A stretch of DNA of 8,773 nucleotides. Source: CAZEBW01 sp964510205 (GTDB lineage Bacteria > Chloroflexota > Anaerolineae > VGOG01). The stretch spans positions 1 to 8,773 of the forward strand of contig CAZEBW010000114.1 of the NCBI GenBank assembly GCA_964510205.1, in the 5' to 3' direction. The notes under the pieces are model-generated. The model saw only the letters and a program-made list of their open reading frames with translations, made no database searches and was not told the origin of the DNA. Shown one piece after another: positions 1-5,424 of this stretch. The first letter of the stretch is position 1. Each line of letters begins with the position of its first letter. Made by a program: the position numbers and the translations under genes.

Positions 1-218
1 GGGCTGATCGGGGCTGATTTCGGCCTTCCAGCGGCCACTTTCTGCCCGCAAACTGGTCTATGGGGCTCTCTTATTCGGTTTTCAAGGTGCGAAAAACAGG
101 CTTAGAGCAATTTTGGATCCACTGAGACTTACAGCAGTAGATAGCTGGTTGACTACAAACTCAGAAACCAGGTTTGTGAGCGACGACTTGACTGTTTTGC
201 ACCCCATGGAGACCTGAA
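1..218. other. Gene-free upstream region
   Basis: No supported gene lies here. Only one frame stays open from base 1 (to a stop at 103-105), too short to call the tail of an upstream gene. A 10-bp unit starting GGGCTGAT occurs twice in tandem (1-10 and 11-20). Two mutually exclusive small stems can form: CTGGTT 145-150 with AACCAG 166-171, and ACAAAC 155-160 with GTTTGT 172-177. TTGACT occurs at 149-154 and 188-193, but neither has a convincing -10 box at the right distance, so the murA promoter is not identified. Confidence 0.5.
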
Positions 219-284
219 GGGGATTGCTTCGTCGCTACGCTCCTCGCAATGACGCTTGACGCGAAAGTTAACATTGTCGAGCTA
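219..284 (-). repeat. Single arm of a dispersed palindromic repeat (left copy)
   Basis: This stretch runs from GGGGATTGCTTCGTCGCT through CTCGCAATGAC to TTAACATTGTC. It matches the reverse complement of 8534-8598 at 59 of 66 aligned columns, counted by hand, with one single-base gap. Here only one arm is present, whereas the copy at the other end of the window has both. The CATTGCGAGGAG...GAAGCAATC core resembles a repeat scattered through many bacterial genomes; that is from memory and not searched. The TTAACATTGTC end (268-278) stops nine bases before the murA ribosome binding site, so the murA leader lies partly inside the repeat. Confidence 0.85.
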
Positions 285-303
285 AGAAAGGACCCCCAAT
301 CTG

Positions 304-1584
304 ATGGAAAAATTCGTGATCGAAGGCGGACATCCGCTCAACGGGGCGGTGGTTCCGAGCGGCAACAAGAATGGCGCCCTGGCACTTCTGGCAGCCACGC
401 TGTTGACGGACCAAAAGGTCGTGCTCGAGAACGTGCCGCGCATCAAAGACGTGAAAACCATGATGGCCATCATGGCCGACATCGGCGTGGACGTCGAGTG
501 GAGCGCAGACCACCAAGTGACCGTTCAAGCCCAGGATTTGACCGCTACGCGCCTGGACGCCAACCTCTGTCGGGAGATCAGGGCGTCCATGCTCTTGGCG
601 GGGCCTATGCTGGCTCGCTGCGGTCAGATTTACCTCCCTCTACCTGGCGGGGACGTCATCGGCCGCCGTCGGGTGGACACCCACCTGGCCGCCCTGGGCG
701 CGCTGGGGGCCGAGATCGAGGTGGATTCCGGGTACAAGATGCAGGCCGGCCGACTGCGCGGCCAGGACATCCTCCTCGACGAGGCCAGTGTGACCGGCAC
801 GGAGAACGTCATCATGGCCGCCTGCCTGGCCGAGGGAACCACCATCGTCCGCAACGCCGCCTGCGAGCCTCACGTCCAGAACCTGGCCCGCTTTCTGAAC
901 AGCGTGGGCGCCCAGATCTCCGGCATCGGCAGCAACACTCTGACCATCCAGGGCGTCAAAGCGCTGGGGGGCGGCAGCTGCCGCATCGCCTCCGACTACA
1001 TTGAAGTAGGCAGCTTCATCGGCCTGGCGGCGGTCACCCGCGGTGAGCTTCTAATCAAGAACGCAGCCCCTGAGCATCTGCGCATGATCAGGCTCATGCT
1101 GGGGCGTTTGGGGGTCAAAGTGGAGATCCGGGGAGAGGACGTTTTCGTGCCCGCCGGGCAAGAGTTGAAGGTCATCCCCGAAGCTCACGGGGCGATTCCC
1201 AAGATTGATGACGGCATTTGGCCCGCCTTCCCCACGGACATGATGAGCATCGCCGTGGTAGTAGCCACCCAGGCCCAGGGCACCATCCTCATTCACGAGA
1301 AGATGTACGAGGGACGACTGTACTTCGTGGACAAGCTGATCTCCATGGGCGCGCGCATCATCCTGTGCGATCCCTACCGAGCGGTGGTCGTGGGTCGCTC
1401 CAGGCTGCACGGCGAGCAGTTGGAGAGCCCCGACATCCGCGCCGGCATGGCTCTGCTCATCGCCACCCTCTGCGCCGAGGGGCGCAGCGAGATTCGCAAC
1501 ATCAGCCAGATTGATCGGGGGTACGAGCGTATCGAAGAGAAACTGCAGGCTTTGGGAGCTAAAATTAAGAGGGTGAAGGAGTAG
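304..1584 (+). CDS. murA: UDP-N-acetylglucosamine 1-carboxyvinyltransferase, Asp-type active site
   Basis: MurA transfers enolpyruvate from phosphoenolpyruvate to UDP-GlcNAc, the first committed cytoplasmic step of peptidoglycan synthesis. The 426-residue length is normal for the family. By comparison with E. coli MurA as I remember it, these residues are visible: Lys22 in SGNKNGA, Arg93, Arg122, Asp312 in FPTDMM, Arg338 and Arg405 in IDRGYERIEEKL. The mobile-loop position of E. coli Cys115 is Asp117 here (PGGDVIG, codon GAC at 652-654). Asp at this site is known in Mycobacterium, Chlamydia and Borrelia MurA and makes the enzyme insensitive to fosfomycin while still active. The ATG at 304 follows AAAGGA at 287-292 and gives the typical MEKFVIEGG start. 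The gene is followed without a terminator by a small gene whose ribosome binding site overlaps the murA 3' end. Confidence 0.96.
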   Translation: MEKFVIEGGHPLNGAVVPSGNKNGALALLAATLLTDQKVVLENVPRIKDVKTMMAIMADIGVDVEWSADHQVTVQAQDLTATRLDANLCREIRASMLLAGPMLARCGQIYLPLPGGDVIGRRRVDTHLAALGALGAEIEVDSGYKMQAGRLRGQDILLDEASVTGTENVIMAACLAEGTTIVRNAACEPHVQNLARFLNSVGAQISGIGSNTLTIQGVKALGGGSCRIASDYIEVGSFIGLAAVTRGELLIKNAAPEHLRMIRLMLGRLGVKVEIRGEDVFVPAGQELKVIPEAHGAIPKIDDGIWPAFPTDMMSIAVVVATQAQGTILIHEKMYEGRLYFVDKLISMGARIILCDPYRAVVVGRSRLHGEQLESPDIRAGMALLIATLCAEGRSEIRNISQIDRGYERIEEKLQALGAKIKRVKE

Positions 1585-1591
1585 CGACATC

Positions 1592-1777
1592 TTGTGGGAG
1601 GCCCTGGTAGAAAAACTCGGCTACGCAGACGCGACTAGATTCGTCATGCTGCTTGACAAAGGCAGTGGAGATTCGGTTCAATATTTCAGAGATCTGTGGG
1701 AAGGTAAAGCAGCCAAGGACATTTACAGAGAGATTGGCGAAGGAAAGCTGATCGCAGAGCAAAAGGAGGATTATTAA
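1592..1777 (+). CDS. Small uncharacterised protein (61 aa)
   Basis: I do not recognise this family with confidence. The product is a small, mixed-charge, soluble-looking protein with no membrane segment or cysteine. It starts WEALVEKLGYADATRF and has a Gly-rich turn (GSGDSV) followed by a second helix-like half. The TTG at 1592 is the only usable start after an in-frame stop at 1574-1576, apart from an unsupported ATG at 1646. The AAGGAG at 1576-1581, inside the last murA codons, is spaced ten bases from it. Seven bases separate the murA stop from this start, and one base separates its stop from the next ATG. Translational coupling with both neighbours is therefore likely. The codon pattern and tight packing support a real gene; its function is unknown. 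Confidence 0.7.
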   Translation: MWEALVEKLGYADATRFVMLLDKGSGDSVQYFRDLWEGKAAKDIYREIGEGKLIAEQKEDY

Positions 1778-1778
1778 C

Positions 1779-2813
1779 ATGACACACCATGAACTTCCCA
1801 TCCCACCGCATTTCGACCTGCATCAAGTCGGCGAGGTTTGGAAGGTTCCGTATCAGGAGCGGGCTGAGGAGGCCGACGAGTGGGCCAAGCGGCACGGGAT
1901 TAAGCCCGCGGCTAATGACGACTTCAGAATCTGCCTGGTGGCAGTAGACGTGCAAAACACGTTCTGCATCCCTGGCTTCGAGCTGTTCGTCGGCGGACGC
2001 TCCGGGACGGGGGCGGTGGACGACAATCGCAGACTGTGCCAGTTCATCTACCGCAACCTGGACGTCATCACCCAAATCGCCCCCACCATGGACACGCACC
2101 AGGCGATGCAGATTTTCCACGCCGCGTTCTGGGTGAACGACGAAGGCCAACACCCAGCGCCCTACACGCTCATTTCGGAAGAGGACGTCGAGAAAGGCCG
2201 CTGGAAGTTCAACCCCGCCCTTGGTCAGACTCTGGGAATTGACGAAGGCTACGCCCGGCACCACCTCGTAAACTACACCAAGACGTTGCGAGAGGGCGGC
2301 AAGTACGATCTGACGGTCTGGCCCTATCACGCCATGCTAGGCAGCATCGGCCATGCCCTCGTCGCAGCTGTCGAGGAAGCCATCTTCTTCCACAGCATAG
2401 CCCGCTGTAGTCAGCCGAATTTCCAGGTCAAAGGAGACAACCCGTTCACCGAGCACTACTCGGTGCTTGGCCCAGAGGTGTTGGAGGGTCCAGACGGAAA
2501 GCCGATGGCCCAGAAAAACGTCCGTTTCATCGAGAACCTCTTGCAGTTCGACGCCGTCCTCATCGCCGGACAGGCCAAGAGCCATTGTGTGGCCTGGACA
2601 ATCGCCGATCTGCTGCAAGACATCCATGTTCGAGACGAAAGGCTGGCCGAAAAGGTGTATCTTCTGGAGGATTGCACCTCTCCGGTGGTTGTGCCGGGCG
2701 CTATGGACTACACCGACGAAGCGAACGCCGCCTTCCAGAGATTTGCCGACGCGGGAATGCACGTCGTCCGTTCCAGCGATCCCATCACGAGCTGGCCTGG
2801 CATCGGGCTTTGA
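1779..2813 (+). CDS. Nicotinamidase-like cysteine hydrolase (isochorismatase superfamily)
   Basis: The 344-residue protein has the landmarks of the nicotinamidase/isochorismatase fold. A catalytic Asp57 sits in VAVDVQNTFC. A metal-site pattern like that of PncA is formed by Asp105, His107, His114 and probably His125. WPYH follows at 181-184, where nicotinamidases have WPxHC. The nucleophile is Cys270 in AGQAKSHCV. The catalytic Lys is probably Lys168 or Lys175. Family members hydrolyse amides such as nicotinamide, so a role in NAD salvage is possible, but the substrate cannot be read from the sequence. It is much longer than PncA (about 190 to 215 residues), with an N-terminal extension of about 45 residues and a long insert between the metal site and the Cys. 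AGGAGG at 1764-1769, nine bases before the ATG, supports the start. It is packed directly behind the small gene and murA. Confidence 0.85.
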   Translation: MTHHELPIPPHFDLHQVGEVWKVPYQERAEEADEWAKRHGIKPAANDDFRICLVAVDVQNTFCIPGFELFVGGRSGTGAVDDNRRLCQFIYRNLDVITQIAPTMDTHQAMQIFHAAFWVNDEGQHPAPYTLISEEDVEKGRWKFNPALGQTLGIDEGYARHHLVNYTKTLREGGKYDLTVWPYHAMLGSIGHALVAAVEEAIFFHSIARCSQPNFQVKGDNPFTEHYSVLGPEVLEGPDGKPMAQKNVRFIENLLQFDAVLIAGQAKSHCVAWTIADLLQDIHVRDERLAEKVYLLEDCTSPVVVPGAMDYTDEANAAFQRFADAGMHVVRSSDPITSWPGIGL

Positions 2814-2833
2814 GTGGCTCGGACGAAGCGAAG

Positions 2834-2852
2834 TTTGACATAGGGCGTCAAA
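2834..2852. promoter_or_regulatory. Inverted repeat overlapping the -35 box (possible operator)
   Basis: TTTGAC (2834-2839) and GTCAAA (2847-2852) form perfect 6-bp arms around a 7-bp centre. The repeat covers the -35 box and the start of the spacer, so a bound dimeric protein would block RNA polymerase. Because one arm is itself the -35 sequence, the symmetry could be chance. Confidence 0.35.
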
Positions 2853-2862
2853 ACAGTATAAT
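2835..2862 (+). promoter_or_regulatory. Sigma-70 promoter for rpmH
   Basis: A perfect -35 box TTGACA (2835-2840) and a perfect -10 box TATAAT (2857-2862) are separated by 16 bp. Transcription should start near 2869, giving a leader of about 36 bases before the rpmH ATG. It is the only fully consensus promoter seen in the window and probably drives rpmH strongly, with possible read-through into rnpA and beyond. Confidence 0.9.
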
Positions 2863-2889
2863 AAGTGGTGAGACCGCGATTTGCATCAT

Positions 2890-2898
2890 AGGAGGTGA
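2890..2898 (+). promoter_or_regulatory. Very strong ribosome binding site of rpmH
   Basis: AGGAGGTGA matches the canonical anti-Shine-Dalgarno complement over nine bases and ends six bases before the ATG at 2905. It fixes the start of this very short gene. Confidence 0.92.
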
Positions 2899-2904
2899 GA
2901 GTAA

Positions 2905-3057
2905 ATGCCTAAGCGTACCTATCAACCGAAGAAAAGACGACGACAGAGAAGACATGGTTTTCGAGCTCGGATGCGCACCAAGGGTGGACGCAAAGTCCTC
3001 AAATCCCGTAAGCGTAAGGGGAGAAAGCGATTAGCCGCGCGGAAGCACAGGAAGTAG
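2905..3057 (+). CDS. rpmH: Ribosomal protein bL34
   Basis: The 50-residue, extremely Arg/Lys-rich protein begins MPKRTYQPKKRRR. It carries the bL34 signature HGFRARMRTKGGRKVL (residues 17-32), followed by a basic tail. bL34 is a small protein of the large ribosomal subunit that binds 23S rRNA. The usual length is about 44 to 47 residues; the few extra residues here are a basic C-terminal extension (AARKHRK). It has its own consensus promoter and a near-perfect ribosome binding site, as expected for a highly expressed gene. rpmH directly before rnpA is a nearly universal arrangement, but here the two are 192 bp apart instead of adjacent or overlapping. Confidence 0.97.
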   Translation: MPKRTYQPKKRRRQRRHGFRARMRTKGGRKVLKSRKRKGRKRLAARKHRK

Positions 3058-3068
3058 CCGAAGGCGTG

Positions 3069-3174
3069 AAGACCCTAAAGGTTTTGAAAATGGAAGTTCG
3101 AATTGATTTTCTTGCATTCAGCGGTTGTTCCAGGCAGAGAAATCAAGCTTTCTATCAAAAACCTTTAGGGTCTT
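3069..3174. repeat. 106-bp long-hairpin element between rpmH and rnpA (MITE-like)
   Basis: Perfect 17-bp terminal inverted repeats, AAGACCCTAAAGGTTTT (3069-3085) and its complement (3158-3174), enclose 72 bp. The interior is also partly self-complementary: TTGATTT at 3103-3109 pairs with AAATCAA at 3140-3146, and weaker pairing continues on both sides. The whole element can therefore fold into one long imperfect hairpin with its loop near 3117-3134. There is no coding capacity. It may be a non-autonomous mobile element. A transcribed hairpin here would also act on rpmH mRNA as a processing site or partial terminator; no U-tract follows, so a classical terminator is unlikely. Confidence 0.85.
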
Positions 3175-3213
3175 GCCAGCAGCTCACTTTCTTTCAGTAG
3201 AATCAGATCAGCG

Positions 3214-3232
3214 AACTTCGTGTAATTCGTGG
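3214..3232. repeat. Short tandem repeat in the rnpA leader
   Basis: AACTTCGTG (3214-3222) and AATTCGTGG (3224-3232) are two copies of a unit with a 10-bp period. The phrase resembles dispersed repeat remnants found in some GC-rich genomes, which is a recollection and not checked. It leaves only 17 bases before the rnpA start. Confidence 0.45.
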
Positions 3233-3249
3233 CCAAAATACGTTGAGGA

Positions 3250-3606
3250 TTGAAGAAAAGATACCGTTTGAGAAGCAATAGGCAGTTTCAGCGAGTGCGT
3301 CGGGAGGGGCGTTCGTGGGCCCATCCCTTGTTGGTTCTATGCGCCTTACCCAACGACTTACCGCACAGCCGCTTCGGCTTCTCCGTCAGTCACTGGGTGG
3401 GCAACGCTGTGGTTCGTAACCGAGCCAAACGCCTCATGCGAGAGGCGACCAGGCTCCGCCAAAGGGATATCCAAGAAGGTTGGGATTTCGTATTCATCGC
3501 TCGCAATCCCATACGAGAGGTGAACTTCGAGCAAGTAGACCAGGCCGTCGGACAGTTGTTGAGACGGGCTGGTTTGCTGAAAGCGGTCGGCGAGGAAACG
3601 GGATAG
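3250..3606 (+). CDS. rnpA: Ribonuclease P protein component
   Basis: RnpA binds the catalytic RNase P RNA and helps it remove 5' leaders from precursor tRNAs. The 118-residue length is normal. The N-terminus KKRYRLRSNRQFQRVRREGRS and the family signature VVRNRAKRLMREATR (residues 56-70), which forms the conserved basic RNA-binding helix, are clear. The start is a TTG at 3250: an in-frame TGA at 3244-3246 rules out anything further upstream, and the KKRYRLR start is typical. The only purine-rich stretch (GAGGA, 3245-3249) abuts the start codon, which is far too close for a normal ribosome binding site, so translation initiation looks weak. A poor promoter candidate, TTGCCA 3173-3178 with TAGAAT 3198-3203 (19-bp spacer), lies just after the hairpin element. 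yidD follows after eight bases. Confidence 0.95.
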   Translation: MKKRYRLRSNRQFQRVRREGRSWAHPLLVLCALPNDLPHSRFGFSVSHWVGNAVVRNRAKRLMREATRLRQRDIQEGWDFVFIARNPIREVNFEQVDQAVGQLLRRAGLLKAVGEETG

Positions 3607-3614
3607 GTCCAGCG

Positions 3615-3824
3615 ATGAAAACCCTCACGCTGAGCATCATCAGACTCTATCAAAACACCTTCTCCCGCGCCCTGCCCCCCACCTGTCGTTTCGAACCCTC
3701 CTGCTCCCACTACGCATACCAAGCCATCGAGAAGTACGGCCTGCTGAAGGGTGGCCGACTGGCCATCAAGCGCCTCAGCCGCTGCCACCCTCTTAATCCC
3801 GGAGGATACGATCCTGTGCCGTGA
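3615..3824 (+). CDS. yidD: Membrane protein insertion efficiency factor YidD
   Basis: This 69-residue protein has the full YidD pattern: an amphipathic N-terminal helix (LTLSIIRLYQNTFS), then PPTCRFEPSCSHYAYQAI with Cys24 and Cys30, and RCHPLNPGGYDPVP with Cys57 at the C-terminus. YidD associates with the inner face of the membrane and helps YidC/Sec insert membrane proteins. The ATG at 3615 has no strong ribosome binding site, so coupling to rnpA is likely. In most genomes yidC follows directly; here about 1.6 kb of other genes intervenes. The stop codon overlaps a GTG of the next reading frame (3821), but that is probably not the true start of the next gene. Confidence 0.96.
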   Translation: MKTLTLSIIRLYQNTFSRALPPTCRFEPSCSHYAYQAIEKYGLLKGGRLAIKRLSRCHPLNPGGYDPVP

Positions 3825-3880
3825 GGCAGAGCCATGTGAACGAAAGAAGTGATACGCAACTGACCAGCTTGGAGGCAAGA

Positions 3881-4150
3881 ATGGAGATTCACGAACTGAT
3901 TATCGAAATGAAGTTACTTGAGCGTCGCTTGACCCTCTACGAAGAGAAGTATGGCATTCTCAGCGAGGACTTTTACGCTGCCCTCATGGCGGGTGAGTTG
4001 GCACGCTACGACGCCTACGACGAGACCCGCGCCGACTTCAGCCGGTGGAAGGGTATTCATGAGACATGGCTGCGGCGCAAAGAAGCTTACACAAAGCAAA
4101 TTCAACAGCGCGAGTTGGTTGAAACTTTGCGTGTTCAGCCTGCCTATTGA
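3881..4150 (+). CDS. Small helical protein, possible antitoxin-like partner of a TumE/DUF6516-like gene
   Basis: The 89-residue product is rich in Glu, Lys, Arg and Leu and looks mostly helical or coiled-coil. It contains YEEKYGILSEDFYAALMAG (residues 18-36) and FSRWKGIHETWLRRKEAY near the end. Small proteins with this EKYG...SEDFY pattern are, as I recall, found directly before TumE/DUF6516-family genes, which are annotated as putative toxin-antitoxin partners. The following fragment supports that pairing. I chose ATG 3881 because GGAGG at 3871-3875 lies five bases upstream. A longer frame opens at GTG 3821, overlapping the yidD stop, and would add 20 residues without a visible ribosome binding site. 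No DNA-binding motif was recognised. The function is unproven. Confidence 0.72.
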   Translation: MEIHELIIEMKLLERRLTLYEEKYGILSEDFYAALMAGELARYDAYDETRADFSRWKGIHETWLRRKEAYTKQIQQRELVETLRVQPAY

Positions 4151-4152
4151 AG

Positions 4153-4278
4153 ATGACCCACAATCCTCTGAAGTCGCTGGTCAACTATAGCCGCCTTGTA
4201 GCCGAATTGCTCCATCGCCCCACTGTAGAACGTTCCACAATAGCGGTTTGGTCTGACAGTCGGTACGCAGGACTTTGA
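4153..4278 (+). pseudogene. 5' fragment of a TumE/DUF6516-like gene
   Basis: An ATG two bases after the previous stop opens a 41-codon frame. Its product contains SLVNYSRLVAELLHRP and TVERSTIAVWSDS. This resembles the N-terminus of a family of about 110 to 130 residues annotated as TumE-family or DUF6516 (a recollection, not a search). The frame stops at TGA 4276-4278, and I could not see the rest of such a protein in any frame before the next gene at 4310. It is therefore probably a toxin gene that lost its 3' two-thirds. The adjacent, same-strand arrangement with the preceding small gene is the expected order for such a pair. The alternative is a chance short frame. Confidence 0.6.
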
Positions 4279-4309
4279 ACAGCCATCATAAAAACAGGAG
4301 GTCCAACTT

Positions 4310-5374
4310 TTGAGAAAGGTTATAACAAGATCTAGAATCGTCCTGTGGCTCTCTGTAATCGTCGCTTTGCTAACAGGCTGTACCGGCAGAGCACCCGCCA
4401 CCAGTTGGCCCGGGCTGACAGCGGCCGAGGGCATCGTGTACGTCGCCAACGGGGCCAAGGTCTATGCCCTGGAGGCAGAGACGGGAAACCAGAAATGGGA
4501 GTTTCCCAGCGGCGAAGAAGACAAAGGGCCTTTCTACGCCACCCCAGGGGTAGAGAAAGACCTGATCTTCGTCGGCTCCAGCGACAACAATCTGTACGCC
4601 CTGGACGCGATCACGGGCAACCAGCGGTGGGTCTTCACCGCCCAAAAGCCCATCATCGCCGGGCCTGCGGTGGCCGGCGATACGATTTACGTGGCCTCGG
4701 CCGACAACACGGTCTACGCCCTGGAAGCAGCCACGGGGGTCGGACGCTGGGAGTTCGCCACCGATAACTGGGTGTGGGCCACACCGCTGGTAGCCGACGA
4801 CAAGGTCTACGTCGGCTCCATGGACCATAAGATGTACTGCCTCGACGCCGAAAGCGGCCGAGAGCTGTGGAGGTTCGAAGCCGGCGGCGCCATAGCCGCC
4901 ACTCCCACCCTGGCCGACGGGCTGCTCTACTTCGGCGCCTACGACGGCAAGGTCTACGCCCTGAATGCCGCCAACGGTCAGAAACAGTGGGAGTTCCAAT
5001 CGGACGGCTGGGTGTGGAGCCAGCCGCTAGCGGCGAACGACATCGTCTACGTTGGCTCCATGGACAAGAAGCTCTACGCTTTGGACGCCGCCAGCGGCCA
5101 GAAGAAATGGGAATTCGCCACCGAGGGCGCGGTCGTGGCTGGCCCGGCCATGTCCGGTGACCTGCTCTACACGGCCTCGGAGGATAGGAACTTATACGCC
5201 CTGGACGCCGCCACTGGAAAGAAGCGATGGTGGTTTACGGCTCAAACCAGCATTTTCACCCCCCCGGTGGTGGCTGATGGGGTAATCTACATCTGTTCCC
5301 AAGACGGGCGAGCCTATGCCCTGGATGCCGAGAACGGCAACCAGCGCTGGGCCTTCCCTCGGACAGAACAATAA
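4310..5374 (+). CDS. PQQ-type beta-propeller lipoprotein (BamB-like fold)
   Basis: The N-terminus is a lipoprotein signal: basic RKVITRSR, a hydrophobic stretch (residues 10-21), and lipobox LTGC with lipidated Cys24. The mature protein should therefore be anchored on the outer face of the membrane. The rest is eight copies of a PQQ/beta-propeller motif of the form YALDAxTGxxxWxF. The tryptophans fall at 63, 107, 147, 187, 227, 267, 307 and 347, so from the second repeat on the period is exactly 40 residues. Eight blades match BamB and quinoprotein propellers, but no dehydrogenase catalytic or quinone-binding residues were recognised, so a scaffold role is more likely. The TTG start is fixed by AGGAGGT at 4296-4302, seven bases upstream. 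It ends 50 bp before yidC; whether it assists membrane or envelope protein assembly is inference from position only. Confidence 0.88.
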   Translation: MRKVITRSRIVLWLSVIVALLTGCTGRAPATSWPGLTAAEGIVYVANGAKVYALEAETGNQKWEFPSGEEDKGPFYATPGVEKDLIFVGSSDNNLYALDAITGNQRWVFTAQKPIIAGPAVAGDTIYVASADNTVYALEAATGVGRWEFATDNWVWATPLVADDKVYVGSMDHKMYCLDAESGRELWRFEAGGAIAATPTLADGLLYFGAYDGKVYALNAANGQKQWEFQSDGWVWSQPLAANDIVYVGSMDKKLYALDAASGQKKWEFATEGAVVAGPAMSGDLLYTASEDRNLYALDAATGKKRWWFTAQTSIFTPPVVADGVIYICSQDGRAYALDAENGNQRWAFPRTEQ

Positions 5375-5424
5375 GGGCTCGGTCAACAGACCGGCACCCA
5401 TCCCTATTTTAGGAGGTAGCTTTC

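Noticed and set aside
219..284. CRISPR array
   Set aside because: The repeats are palindromic, occur only at the window ends and are not regularly spaced with unique spacers; no cas gene is present.
249..1004. 251-codon open frame overlapping murA on the + strand
   Set aside because: It is a shifted-frame shadow of murA; its Arg/Gly/Pro/His-rich low-complexity product is typical of GC-rich antisense or shifted frames.
2814..2904. Replication origin upstream of rpmH
   Set aside because: No DnaA-box-like sequences or AT-rich unwinding region were seen; the interval is fully accounted for by the rpmH promoter and leader.
3821..3880. GTG 3821 overlapping the yidD stop as the start of the next gene
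   Set aside because: No ribosome binding site supports it, while ATG 3881 has GGAGG at ideal spacing and begins the part that looks conserved.
5380..5393. Small hairpin CGGTC-AACA-GACCG before yidC as a terminator
   Set aside because: The stem is only five base pairs and is not followed directly by a U-tract; the TTTT at 5407-5410 is too distant.
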